Source: JAKJEP01 sp964580995 (lineage in GTDB: Bacteria; Planctomycetota; Phycisphaerae; Sedimentisphaerales; SM23-30). From it: a DNA stretch of 64,000 bases. The notes under the pieces were generated by a model. That model saw only the letters and a program-made list of their open reading frames with translations. It was not told where the DNA came from and did no database searches. Numbering within the stretch: the first letter of the stretch is position 1; each line of letters begins with the position of its first letter. Below, piece by piece: positions 17,782-26,131 of the stretch. Location: NCBI GenBank assembly GCA_964580995.1, contig CAZOMV010000003.1, forward strand, positions 1 through 64,000, written 5' to 3'. The position numbers were made by a program, and so were the translations under genes.

Positions 17782-18876
17782 CTACAGGTTAGCATTTTTC
17801 CGCAGCCGTAGCAAGGCCTGAATAGTTTCTTCCGGGATCAGGCCGTGCCTATCCGGCGGAACATCCAGCAGCAAGTTCACCCCCCGTTTTTGGCAGGCCT
17901 GCAACGTAAACAACAGTTGCTCGTCCGACCGGGGCGGGTCGTTGGGAACCCAAAACCATTCTTTGCCGATGGTGTCGCAGACTTCGGCGGGAAAATAATA
18001 CTCTTTCTCCCGTATGGTTCGCCATTTTTGGTAGCCGGTTTCCGGCGGCAGTCCCCTTTCAATGGCCATCAGATCCGACGGCCAGGCGTAAGCGACATTG
18101 TATTGGGTGCTGTCCGGGGTGCCGCTGTTCATCATGATGACCATATCCGGCTGGAGCTGGGCGAGGTAGTTGTACAAGAAGGTGCGGTACCCCCAGCCCA
18201 GTTCGCCGGGAATATCAACCCACACCTCGGCCAGCGGGCCGTATTGGGTCAGCAGCTCGGTAAGCTGAGCGGTCATGAAATTCTGGTACAGGCTGGTGGT
18301 GTAGGGCGGCATATCTTCCTGCTGGGTAGGGGGAAAGGTTTCCAGGAAGCCGCGTTTGCTGTAAGTACGGGTCTGGCTGCCGAAGAGGTGATGATTGTCC
18401 CAGGTGCAATAATACAAGCCCGGCTTGACCCCGTGTTTTTCACAGGCCTTGACAAAGGCGGCGATGACATCGGTGGTATTGCCGCTATGGGCCACGGTAT
18501 AATCCGTATGGGCACTGGGCCAGAGACAATGACCGGCCACATGCTTGGCACATACGACCGCGTATTTCGCCCCGGCATCCCGGGCTACGGATACCCACTG
18601 GTCCACATCCAGCTTATCCGGATTGTAGGTGCCGGCGGGGGCTTTCCCATCCGGAATTTCCTGACCCACATAGGTACTCATGCCGAAATGAATGAACATG
18701 CCGTATTGCAGGGCTTCCCACGCCTGGAGTTTTTCGATGCTCAACCGCTGGGCACCCGGTTTTGCGCCGGCTTCTGCTGCCGCGGCGGCTGGGGTTGAAG
18801 AAACCGAACCGCTTACCGCCGCGGCCACTGCGCCGAATCCGGTTTTTGTCAGAAATCCGCGTCGATTCATATTCAT
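17782..18876 (-). CDS. GH29 alpha-L-fucosidase-like enzyme, Tat-exported (paralogue 1)
   Basis: 364 residues from 18876, chosen for an AAAGGAGT six bases upstream. It starts with a twin-arginine signal (MNRRGFLTKTGFGAVAAA). The catalytic domain shows GH29 landmarks: YGMFIHFGMSTY, AKYAVVCAKHVAGHCLWPS, KPGLYYCTWDNHH, and VWVDIPG near residue 219, where the aspartate should be the nucleophile. GH29 enzymes release L-fucose or related deoxysugars by retention. At 364 residues it is short, and the usual C-terminal beta-sandwich is missing. It is the last gene of operon 1, 17 bases after a close paralogue, with a rhamnose-type permease and mutarotase upstream. The true substrate may therefore be another 6-deoxysugar linkage. 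Confidence 0.85.
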   Translation of the reverse strand: MNMNRRGFLTKTGFGAVAAAVSGSVSSTPAAAAAEAGAKPGAQRLSIEKLQAWEALQYGMFIHFGMSTYVGQEIPDGKAPAGTYNPDKLDVDQWVSVARDAGAKYAVVCAKHVAGHCLWPSAHTDYTVAHSGNTTDVIAAFVKACEKHGVKPGLYYCTWDNHHLFGSQTRTYSKRGFLETFPPTQQEDMPPYTTSLYQNFMTAQLTELLTQYGPLAEVWVDIPGELGWGYRTFLYNYLAQLQPDMVIMMNSGTPDSTQYNVAYAWPSDLMAIERGLPPETGYQKWRTIREKEYYFPAEVCDTIGKEWFWVPNDPPRSDEQLLFTLQACQKRGVNLLLDVPPDRHGLIPEETIQALLRLRKNANL

Positions 18877-18893
18877 GGTGTGACTCCTTTTCA

Positions 18894-19991
18894 TTATAGA
18901 GCCGCGTTTTTTCGCAGCCGCAGCAAGGCCTGAACCGTTTCCTCGGGAATCAAGCCGTGTTTGTCCGGCGGAACATCCAGCAAACAATTTACCCCTGTTT
19001 TTCGACACCCTTGCAAGATATTCACCAAATCCCCATCCGGCCTTGGCTTATCGCCCGGCACAAAAAACCAGTCTTTGCCGATCGGATCGCAGACTTCGCC
19101 GGGGAAATAATATTCCTTGCCTTCAATCGTGCGGTATTTGGGATACCCCACTTCCGGGGGAACGCCCCGCTCAATGGCCACCAGATCGGAGGGCCAGGCG
19201 TAGGAGACATCATACTGGGTCCCATCGCCAAAACCGCTGTTCATCATGATCACGATATCCGGCTGGAGCTGAGCGATGTGATTATATAAGAAGGTGCGAT
19301 AGCCGCGACCCAGCACCCCCGGAATATCGACCCACATTTCCAGGATCGGGCCGTATTTGGTGAGCAGCTCGGTGATCTGGGCCGTCTGGAAGTTCTGGTA
19401 GAGGGAAGTGGTATAAGGCGGCAAGTTTTCGATTTGGGTTTTGGGAAAGGAATTCATTTCCTGCCACCCGCCGCCATCGGAAGGGGTCTTGCTGCCGAAG
19501 CGGTTGTGATTGTCCCAGGAACAATAATAGAAGCCCGGTTTGACCTGCCGTTTTTCGCAGGACTTGACGAAGGCCTCGACCACATCGGTGGTGTTGCCGC
19601 TATTGGCGACGGTGTAGTCGGTATGCTGGCTGGGCCAGAGGCAATGTCCCGCCACGTGCTTGGTGGTCAGCACGGCGTACTTCATGCCGGCGTCCCGGGC
19701 GACGGAGACCCACTGGTCCACATCCAGCTTGTCCGGGGCATAGGTACTGGCCGGCGCCTTGCCATCCGGCAGTTCATTTTCAACATAGGTACTCATGCCA
19801 TAATGAATAAACATGCCATACCCCAAAGCCTCCCAGGCTTGCAGTTGTTCCACACTGAGCCGCTGGCTGCCTTTTTTGGAGTTCCCATTTTCCGCCAAGA
19901 CCCGGCTGGCGGTGCCGCCGATCAAAGAACCGCCGCTGACAGCAGCGGCGAGGCCGGTTCCCGATACCTTGATAAAATTACGACGATTCAT
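18894..19991 (-). CDS. GH29 alpha-L-fucosidase-like enzyme, Tat-exported (paralogue 2)
   Basis: 365 residues from 19991, with AGGAG upstream. The twin-arginine signal is MNRRNFIKVSGTGLAAA. It is colinear with the next gene downstream and strongly similar along its length (WEALGYGMFIHYGMSTY, LTTKHVAGHCLWPSQHTDYTV, YYCSWDNHNRFGS, MWVDIPGVLGRGYRTFLYN, WPSDLVAIERGVPPEVGYPK). This indicates a tandem gene duplication. The aspartate in WVDI near residue 220 is the expected nucleophile. Differences cluster around residues 180-200 (an SKTPSDGGGWQEMNS loop), which may change the substrate pocket. Like its partner it lacks the usual C-terminal sandwich. Tat export implies folding in the cytoplasm before export. 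Confidence 0.85.
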   Translation of the reverse strand: MNRRNFIKVSGTGLAAAVSGGSLIGGTASRVLAENGNSKKGSQRLSVEQLQAWEALGYGMFIHYGMSTYVENELPDGKAPASTYAPDKLDVDQWVSVARDAGMKYAVLTTKHVAGHCLWPSQHTDYTVANSGNTTDVVEAFVKSCEKRQVKPGFYYCSWDNHNRFGSKTPSDGGGWQEMNSFPKTQIENLPPYTTSLYQNFQTAQITELLTKYGPILEMWVDIPGVLGRGYRTFLYNHIAQLQPDIVIMMNSGFGDGTQYDVSYAWPSDLVAIERGVPPEVGYPKYRTIEGKEYYFPGEVCDPIGKDWFFVPGDKPRPDGDLVNILQGCRKTGVNCLLDVPPDKHGLIPEETVQALLRLRKNAAL

Positions 19992-20019
19992 TGGTTTTAC
20001 TCCTGTTCTTACTAACCTT

Positions 20020-21048
20020 TTATTTCGACAGAGTATTGGCCCAGCCGAGGATGCCAACACCAACCAGCAATATTGTCAGTCCGATCCCCATGACGATCAA
20101 TCCTTTTTCCCCCACTCCTTTCCATTCGCCGGAGAGAATCCCCAGGATATTGGCCCAGAAGATCCCGATGGTATTGAACACCGCCCAGCCGATGGAGGGG
20201 CCTGATTTTTCCCCCAGATTTACCGAGGCCATCGCGAAAATGGCGATTGAACCGGCCCATAATAAACCCATGATGAGGGTATAGAGGTAATAGCGCCGGG
20301 TTCCTTTAGCCCGGTATAAGTGCCAGGCATGGTTTTTCTTCACCAGCCACAGACAATACGCCAGATTGGTGAAGAAACCGGCAGACAGGGCGATGGGCCA
20401 GATCGAAATGGGCGCCAATGTTTTACTGACTCCTAACAGTTCCGCGGCGGTCTGCAACTGGCTGCCCTTAATAAAGGCATAGTTCAGCATCGGGCCGGTG
20501 AAGCCGGCCACCAGGCAAATGAGAATTCCCTTCCCCAGCGACTTCTTTTCGACCGGTTTCTCTTTCGCAGCCGAAGCGGCAGTTACATTCTGTTCCTTGA
20601 TAATCGCCGACCAGGCATTGACCGCAATCCCGATCATGATTACCAGCACGCCGCCCATAATCGCCAGGCTGCTCGTTTCCGAGATTCTGTCCCAATTTTC
20701 GGTAAATAAGGGCAGCAGGGCGCCAACCACGATAATCAGCCCCATCATCAGCGAATAACCCAGCGCCAGGCCCAGATAGGCGATGCCGAAGCCGAAGGCG
20801 ATGGCACTAAATCCCCAGATAAAGCCAAACAAAAATACCCAGCCGATGGCGGCCCAGCCGGCCTGACGGAAAACCTCGAACAGATCCGGGATGGCACAAA
20901 AGGCGATGACCCAGGGCACCACCAGCAGGGTCCAGACCGTCCACATACTCCAGGTATTTTCCCATTTCCATTTCGAGGTGAATTTCATGGGAAAACCGAA
21001 AGAACCGGTACAGATGCCCGCTACCAGTGCCAGAGCGATACCAAACAT
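20020..21048 (-). CDS. rhaT: RhaT-type L-rhamnose/proton symporter family permease
   Basis: 342 residues with about ten hydrophobic helices and almost no soluble part. The N-terminus IALALVAGICTGSFGFPMKFTSKWKWENTW and the following WTLLVVPWVIAFCAIPDL are typical of the RhaT family, a branch of the drug/metabolite transporter superfamily that takes up L-rhamnose with protons. The C-terminal end (SGEWKGVGEKGLIVMGIGLTILLVGVGILGWAN) also matches. It sits 38 bases downstream of a rhamnose mutarotase gene and 28 bases upstream of the GH29 pair. The most economical role is import of the monosaccharide those enzymes set free. Whether that sugar is rhamnose, fucose or a derivative cannot be read from the sequence. 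Confidence 0.9.
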   Translation of the reverse strand: MFGIALALVAGICTGSFGFPMKFTSKWKWENTWSMWTVWTLLVVPWVIAFCAIPDLFEVFRQAGWAAIGWVFLFGFIWGFSAIAFGFGIAYLGLALGYSLMMGLIIVVGALLPLFTENWDRISETSSLAIMGGVLVIMIGIAVNAWSAIIKEQNVTAASAAKEKPVEKKSLGKGILICLVAGFTGPMLNYAFIKGSQLQTAAELLGVSKTLAPISIWPIALSAGFFTNLAYCLWLVKKNHAWHLYRAKGTRRYYLYTLIMGLLWAGSIAIFAMASVNLGEKSGPSIGWAVFNTIGIFWANILGILSGEWKGVGEKGLIVMGIGLTILLVGVGILGWANTLSK

Positions 21049-21086
21049 AGCCTTACACCTTTCGTGGTTCGGATCCTGTATTTATA

Positions 21087-21410
21087 TCAGTCCAGATGGA
21101 ACCATTCGGCCATATTGGCCCACCATTCCCCCTCGGCGCGGGTGGGCAGCGGTTCCATACACGGTTTGACCTCGGCCCACCATTTCTGCGTGGTCGGGTC
21201 GGCCGCCATTTTCGCCATATCGCCGTCGAAATCCACGCCGACATATTCGAAGTAGGAAAACAGGAAGCCGTCCTTCTCATAAATCGAATAATTCTGGATA
21301 TGGCATTGTTGAATCATTTTCAGCACCTCCGGCCAGGGCTGGGCGTGCAATGCCTGGTACTTTTCCGCCCCTTGCGGTTTCACGCGACAGACCATTCCAA
21401 AGCGTTTCAT
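21087..21410 (-). CDS. rhaM: L-rhamnose mutarotase
   Basis: 107 residues; the start at 21410 (MKRFGM) is chosen because TGGAGA lies upstream, four codons inside a longer open frame. The whole small ferredoxin-like fold is recognisable: KRFGMVCRVKPQGAEKY, the LHAQPWPEVL helix with its histidine, IQNYSIYEKDGFLFSYFEYVG, and the C-terminal WWAEVKPCMEPLP. RhaM interconverts alpha- and beta-L-rhamnopyranose to speed catabolism; close relatives act on L-fucose. It lies between a glycosidase and the RhaT permease, fully consistent with uptake of a 6-deoxyhexose. The isomerase, kinase and aldolase of the pathway are not in this window. Confidence 0.93.
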   Translation of the reverse strand: MKRFGMVCRVKPQGAEKYQALHAQPWPEVLKMIQQCHIQNYSIYEKDGFLFSYFEYVGVDFDGDMAKMAADPTTQKWWAEVKPCMEPLPTRAEGEWWANMAEWFHLD

Positions 21411-21425
21411 GATATTCTCCACAAT

Positions 21426-23426
21426 TTACGGCTGAGATTCATTCCACAGGGTATATATTTTTTTCTGCTGGGGATTCTGCGAATCCGCATACGAGGTTAT
21501 CACTTGATTCAGGCCGCGATAGAGCCGGATGGCGGTGTCCCGGTAGGTCTTGTCCGCCGCGGTCTGGCTTTCTTCCGCCGCCAGCCTGATGATCCCGCCT
21601 GTTTCCAGAAGCCCGGCTCGCTGCCGCACGGTCAGCATATATTCCAAGGCCAGTTTGGCCTGGGCTAATGCAAATCCCTCATCCAGTCCCGCCGCCCCGG
21701 CTTTTTCACAAAACAACTTCAACCGGGCAGCCGCGGCATAAGAAAGTTCCTCACTCCAGAACGGATCCTCTTTCGCCGGTACGGAGGGGATGGTTCTTCC
21801 GGGGGAAATCACAAACGGCTCGGACACTTTCGCCCCGCCCAGGGCTATCTGGATCTGCGCGGTTTCGGGTAATGATGCAAAAAACAAGGAAACCGAACTT
21901 TCATCAAAGGTATCGCAATCTTTACCGTTGATTTTAACGGCTGTGACTTTTCCCTGACCGGCGGTGGAAAGATACAACCGTTTCTGGCCAAACCGGATGG
22001 GAAATTTCTGGTCCAGTTGCATAATGCCTGCCGGGATATGCGGCAGCAGAACCAGACGATCCGCCTGATAGAGATATTCGAAGAGTCCGCGAATCATCGC
22101 CGCGGGCAGGCCGTACGAATCATACGTGTTATAGATTGGCCGCTCATACCACGATACCGTCCTGCCGAAATTGCTGTAGTGATCGTCCAGCTTGAACTCG
22201 CGGGCGAAACTTACTAAATGTTTCATGGACCGGCGGGCATCTTCATAGGCGCCCACGCGATAGTATCCCATCATCATCCGGGCTTCACAGGTAGGCCACG
22301 CCCCGCCGTTGACCCACCAGCCGAACTGGAAAATCCCCCCCGATTCGTACATGTCATCCAGCGTGGGATAATTGGTAATAACAAAATGATAAGGCCGCAG
22401 ACCGGGGATCGATGCCATTTTATGGTAAATATTCCGGGACTGCTGCTCATCGGCCACCCGGAAACACATGGCGTCATGATTGCATACCGCCTCGAAATAT
22501 CCGTACTTTTCCGCTCCATAGATACCGTGCCGCGCCCCGTCCGGATCGAGCGATTTGATGAAGTAGCCCTCCTCTGTAGTCAATAGCGCCAATCCTTGCC
22601 GGGCCGAATCCCGCCGCTGGATACTCTCCTGCACTTTATCACTCTGGCCGGTGAACTTATATATTTCGATCATGCGGTCCAACAGCGCGATATAGGTTAT
22701 GGACAGGCCGCTCAGATAGGCCTGGCCAAACGTGCCGTCCGGTTTGCGCCAGCCGGCGTAGCTGGGGGCCAGCAGATTTCCCGCCGGTCCCGCCAGAAAC
22801 AAATTGTTGTTCGGGTCCCGGCGGCTTTCGATCAGGTTCACGCTGCGCTGGAGTTTGGGCAGATACGCGGCGATAACCTGCTCGTCCCGGCCAATCAACA
22901 ATAACTCCGCCTGCATCAGCGAGCCGGCGGCGGTGAACTCCATCGGCCAGTCGTGGATGTCCGCCCGCGCGTCCCCCTGCTTGTGAACCGCTTCATTCAA
23001 CCCTGCGCAATCCACCAGGCTACCGTCCGGCGGCGTCCACTTCCAGTCGCGAAAGGCATATTCCGTTTTTCCGTCCCCCATCCATTTGTACCACAAATCC
23101 TGGGCGTTCTGCAGCCAAGTGATATACGGTTCCTGGTAGAACGGCAGGGCGCAATAAGTCGTTCCATAGGTATTCTGCACCCACCACATGCCCCAGTCGG
23201 GACTCAGGACAAAACCGTTCCACTCCGGCTTGTAAAACATCGCGATATTCGGCAGTTCGGGGTCCGGATCAAACATCCGCCGGGAAATATCCAGCAGCTC
23301 CATATATTCCACATCCCCCGCCCCGCTGTAATATTCCCCTTCAAACCGCCCCTCGGCAGAATCAGCGGCTGCCAGGCAGGAATTTATAACCAAAAGCCCC
23401 AATAAAACTGACAGACCTGTTTTCAT
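21426..23426 (-). CDS. Secreted six-hairpin-type glycosidase, family uncertain
   Basis: 666 residues. A Sec signal is present (MKTGLSVLLGLLVINSCLAAA); INSC could be read as a weak lipobox. The body looks like an (alpha/alpha)6-barrel carbohydrate enzyme: LSPDWGMWWVQNTYGTTYC, IHDWPMEFTAAGSLMQAELLL, IESRRDPNNNLFLAGPAGNLLAPSY, YGYFEAVCNHDAM, FQFGWWVNGGAWPTCEARMMMGYY. These motifs recur in planctomycete proteins generally left as hypothetical glycosidases. No GH number is assigned here. The carboxylates in DWGMWW and IHDWPMEF are plausible active-site residues. The last 100 residues are an extra helical tail. It is two bases from the URO-D-like gene and 15 bases from rhaM, so translation is probably coupled. 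Confidence 0.7.
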   Translation of the reverse strand: MKTGLSVLLGLLVINSCLAAADSAEGRFEGEYYSGAGDVEYMELLDISRRMFDPDPELPNIAMFYKPEWNGFVLSPDWGMWWVQNTYGTTYCALPFYQEPYITWLQNAQDLWYKWMGDGKTEYAFRDWKWTPPDGSLVDCAGLNEAVHKQGDARADIHDWPMEFTAAGSLMQAELLLIGRDEQVIAAYLPKLQRSVNLIESRRDPNNNLFLAGPAGNLLAPSYAGWRKPDGTFGQAYLSGLSITYIALLDRMIEIYKFTGQSDKVQESIQRRDSARQGLALLTTEEGYFIKSLDPDGARHGIYGAEKYGYFEAVCNHDAMCFRVADEQQSRNIYHKMASIPGLRPYHFVITNYPTLDDMYESGGIFQFGWWVNGGAWPTCEARMMMGYYRVGAYEDARRSMKHLVSFAREFKLDDHYSNFGRTVSWYERPIYNTYDSYGLPAAMIRGLFEYLYQADRLVLLPHIPAGIMQLDQKFPIRFGQKRLYLSTAGQGKVTAVKINGKDCDTFDESSVSLFFASLPETAQIQIALGGAKVSEPFVISPGRTIPSVPAKEDPFWSEELSYAAAARLKLFCEKAGAAGLDEGFALAQAKLALEYMLTVRQRAGLLETGGIIRLAAEESQTAADKTYRDTAIRLYRGLNQVITSYADSQNPQQKKIYTLWNESQP

Positions 23427-23428
23427 CT

Positions 23429-24463
23429 TTATTTTTCCTGAATCGCCTGGAACATAGCTTCGACATTGGCCGGCGGGGTATCGAAAAGAATCGTTTCATG
23501 GCTGGGAGACAAGATTAAACCGGTCGGGAAAATCCCTTTTAATTCCCGGACTTTTCGTCGGACCTGTTCGGGAGTGCCGTTCACCATCAGGTTTTGGGCA
23601 TCCACCCCGCCGCAAAAAGCCACCTTATCGCCAAAATCTCTTTTTAGCCCTTTCGGTTCCATCCCTGCCGCCAGGGCCTGTATGGGATTGATGGCGTCCG
23701 CCCCCATTTCAATGAGGTCGGGTATGATATCCCGGATCCCCCCGCAGGAATGATGTATCACCTTGACGCCGTAGCTTTTCGCCTGCTGGATAAAATGGCG
23801 GGTACCGGGAAAGGCGAATTCCCGTATTTTATCCGGTGCGAGCATCAGCCCTCTCTGCCCGCCGAAATCATTGCCGATTAATATGGTATGGAGTTTTCCC
23901 CGGGTGGCCTCGAAGAAGATTTCGTTGGCCTTTAAATAAAATTGCTCGATGCGGCCAATCACCGCCCGGAACATCTCCGGTGCGGTGTACATCTGGAGCA
24001 AAGCGTTTTCCATCCCGAACGCCGCACAGGCATCCTGAAAATGCGCTGACCAGATCACACCTAAAACGGCCCGGCCCGGCGGCACATCTTCCACCACCCG
24101 CCGACATTCTTCCGGATCGATATACTTGCCCGGATCCGGCCAGTCAAAATCATCCACCCGCGCCGGATCGGCCATATCCTCAAAAAAGCCCGGAGCTGTT
24201 AAGGTCCGGTGCGCTTCATCGATAATTCCCTTTTTGGCAAAGGCGAAAGCCATATAAATTGCATTGGATGTGGGTGAATGATAGGGCATCTCTACCGGCA
24301 CCATATCATCATCAAGTTTAACGATGAGCTCGTGGATGCTGTTGGCCTGGAAATAGGAAAAGAGATTCGGATACGCCCGGCTGTCCGGTATCCCCAGCCA
24401 ACTGCAGGGCCGGTCCACCTTCCGCCGTTCTATCGTGGCATAAAATCGTTCGATATGATCCAT
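23429..24463 (-). CDS. URO-D superfamily protein with H-x-C...C zinc ligands (MtaA/CmuA-like)
   Basis: 344 residues from 24463, where GAGGAAAG is in place; the longer frame upstream runs into the divergent promoter. The fold of the uroporphyrinogen decarboxylase/methyltransferase superfamily is shown by IGNDFGGQRGLMLAPDKIREFAFPG, GVKVIHHSCGG, MGADAINPIQ and FCGGVDAQNLM. The H-x-C at about residue 238 and the cysteine at about 284 match the zinc-ligand pattern of corrinoid methyltransferases such as MtaA. True haem-pathway URO-D residues are not seen. It is the first gene of operon 1, ahead of a glycosidase, RhaM, RhaT and two fucosidases. A role on a methylated or otherwise modified sugar is possible, but no corrinoid protein is nearby. 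Function unknown. Confidence 0.85.
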   Translation of the reverse strand: MDHIERFYATIERRKVDRPCSWLGIPDSRAYPNLFSYFQANSIHELIVKLDDDMVPVEMPYHSPTSNAIYMAFAFAKKGIIDEAHRTLTAPGFFEDMADPARVDDFDWPDPGKYIDPEECRRVVEDVPPGRAVLGVIWSAHFQDACAAFGMENALLQMYTAPEMFRAVIGRIEQFYLKANEIFFEATRGKLHTILIGNDFGGQRGLMLAPDKIREFAFPGTRHFIQQAKSYGVKVIHHSCGGIRDIIPDLIEMGADAINPIQALAAGMEPKGLKRDFGDKVAFCGGVDAQNLMVNGTPEQVRRKVRELKGIFPTGLILSPSHETILFDTPPANVEAMFQAIQEK

Positions 24464-24637
24464 AATACTTTCCTCAAATCCTCCAGTTATTTTGCCAATG
24501 GTATCGTAATTAAAAGCAGCTTTTTTCACAATGTACAAAACAGAGATAATTTTGGACAATTCCGACTTTTTTGGTAAAATGGCCAATCGAAGCCGGTACC
24601 GTTAAAAATATTATAAATATTGAATTAAGAGTATATT
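24464..24637. promoter_or_regulatory. Divergent promoter region of operon 1 and the AraC regulator gene
   Basis: 174 bases between divergent starts. Two similar, same-orientation elements, GGTATCGTAATTAA (24500-24513) and GGTACCGTTAAAAA (24595-24608), agree at 10 of 14 positions and are 95 bases apart. They are candidate AraC half-sites for looping. On the minus strand TTGTCC and TACATT with an 18-base gap are a possible promoter for the operon. Confidence 0.4.
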
Positions 24638-25528
24638 ATGTTAGATACGAAGCTGCTGCAAACCCTCCGTTTATCCCTCATAAATATGGAATTTTGCCGG
24701 CTGGACCACTCCTGGCACTACCACAATGTCATGGGCCCCACCTCCCGCCTCTACCTCATTACCGCCGGGGAGGGGTTCGTCTTTCACCACAATCGCAAAT
24801 ATACCTTATCCGCCGGCAAGATGCACCTGGTCCCCGCTTTTACTGTAAGCAGTTATCATTGTGATGTCTTTCTGGAACAGTATTATGTTCATTTTTTTAA
24901 TGAGATGGACGGTTGGATGGAAATTTTCGTCGATCAGGAATGCGAATATCAAATCGACGCCATCCCGCAGGATTATGTCCTCTTCCAGCGCCTGATGGAA
25001 CTGAATCCCAACAAAGCCCTGCCGGACTACGATCCCAAAAAATATGAAAAACACCGGCATCTGGTGCAATATCTCCAGCCGGTCCTGAACCAGAACGCCG
25101 CCGATTTCCTGGAAAGCAACGGCATCCTCCAGCAGTTATTATCCCGTTTCCTCCGCGGCCCCCTCCAGCCGCCGGATGACGAAAAAACCCAGCAGCTTCG
25201 CCGGCTGCGAAAAATCCTCCGTTATATCAATGACCATCTCCAGGAGAAAATCCCTCTGGAGCAGTTAGCCCATATGATCTTTCTCAATCCCGATTACTTT
25301 TCCCGCCTGTTCACCCAAATCATCGGCGTGCGCCCGGTGGAATACATCAATCGCAAACGCATCGAAAAAGCCCAACTGCTCCTGCTTACCACCCAGGATT
25401 CCCAGGAAAAAATCGCCTGGGACGTCGGCTTTTCCGATCTGTCCTATTTCTGCCGCCAGTTTAAAAAATATACCAACCTAAGCCCCGGCCGCTATCGGCG
25501 GCATCCGTTTTCCTATTTCCTCTCCTGA
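24638..25528 (+). CDS. AraC family transcriptional regulator
   Basis: 296 residues. The N-terminal half is a cupin-like sensing domain (HSWHYHNVMGPTSRLYLITAGEGFVFHH, then LSAGKMHLVPAFTVSSYHCD), which in this family binds a sugar. The C-terminal 100 residues hold two helix-turn-helix units of the AraC/XylS type: ILRYINDHLQEKIPLEQLAHMIFLNPDYFSRLFTQIIGVRPVEYINRKRIEKAQ and IAWDVGFSDLSYFCRQFKKYTNLSPGRYRR motifs are intact, seen in pieces at residues about 195-290. It is divergent from operon 1 and shares its 174-base control region, so it most likely activates the operon in response to an L-rhamnose- or fucose-like inducer. The start at 24638 has only a weak ribosome site. Confidence 0.9.
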   Translation: MLDTKLLQTLRLSLINMEFCRLDHSWHYHNVMGPTSRLYLITAGEGFVFHHNRKYTLSAGKMHLVPAFTVSSYHCDVFLEQYYVHFFNEMDGWMEIFVDQECEYQIDAIPQDYVLFQRLMELNPNKALPDYDPKKYEKHRHLVQYLQPVLNQNAADFLESNGILQQLLSRFLRGPLQPPDDEKTQQLRRLRKILRYINDHLQEKIPLEQLAHMIFLNPDYFSRLFTQIIGVRPVEYINRKRIEKAQLLLLTTQDSQEKIAWDVGFSDLSYFCRQFKKYTNLSPGRYRRHPFSYFLS

Positions 25529-25567
25529 CCGCCACAGAAGCGGAAAAAGCCGGACTGCGAACCGGAT

Positions 25568-26110
25568 TCATCCCTTCGCCGCGGAAACGTTCGGCAAATC
25601 CAGCTTTTGCGAAATCTCCCGCAACTGGCCGTACAACTCCTCCAACGCCTGGCTGATGACCCGCACCTGCCCTGTTACCGCCATGAAATTCGTGTCCCCT
25701 TCCCAGCGCGGCACCAGATGCATATGAATATGGTCCGGCAGGCCCGCCCCGGCGCACCGCTGAATATTGATCCCGATATTGAACCCCTGCGGATGAATCG
25801 CCTCGGAAAGCACCGTCTGCGCATCCCGCGCCAGCAGCAGCATCTCCAGCATCGTCTGCTCCGACATTTCCTCCATCGAACGGACATGCTCCGCCGGGGC
25901 AATCAGCAGATGCCCGCCGGTATAAGGAAACCGGTTGAAAAGCACCATACACCGGCCGGTACGCCACAATACCAGATTTTCCGCATCCTGCCCCGGATGG
26001 GCCCAGTAATCGCACAGAAAACAGCCGCTGCCCTCCGGTTTTTTTTCTTTTTCCCCCAGCGATTTCAAATACCCGATCCGCCAGGGCGCCCATAGATTGT
26101 GATTGTTCAT
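25568..26110 (-). CDS. HIT family nucleotide hydrolase/transferase
   Basis: 180 residues. The histidine triad H-x-H-x-H-x-x is present as HIHMHLVPRW near residue 128, giving the AMP-binding nucleophile. The N-terminus WAPWRIGYLKSLGEK ... GCFLCDY, with a CxxC pair that can hold zinc, matches the Ap4A-phosphorylase-like branch of the HIT family common in actinobacteria and planctomycetes. Substrates of that branch are dinucleoside polyphosphates or AMP conjugates; the exact one is unknown. An AAAGG site precedes the start. It is the last gene of the housekeeping run, 21 bases after the parvulin gene, and converges on the AraC gene with 39 bases between stops. Confidence 0.88.
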   Translation of the reverse strand: MNNHNLWAPWRIGYLKSLGEKEKKPEGSGCFLCDYWAHPGQDAENLVLWRTGRCMVLFNRFPYTGGHLLIAPAEHVRSMEEMSEQTMLEMLLLARDAQTVLSEAIHPQGFNIGINIQRCAGAGLPDHIHMHLVPRWEGDTNFMAVTGQVRVISQALEELYGQLREISQKLDLPNVSAAKG

Positions 26111-26131
26111 GGTACCTTTCTATCCGCCGGT

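Noticed and set aside
23429..24463. True uroporphyrinogen decarboxylase (HemE)
   Set aside because: It carries the zinc-ligand pattern of methyltransferase relatives, lacks a haem-gene context and sits in a sugar operon.
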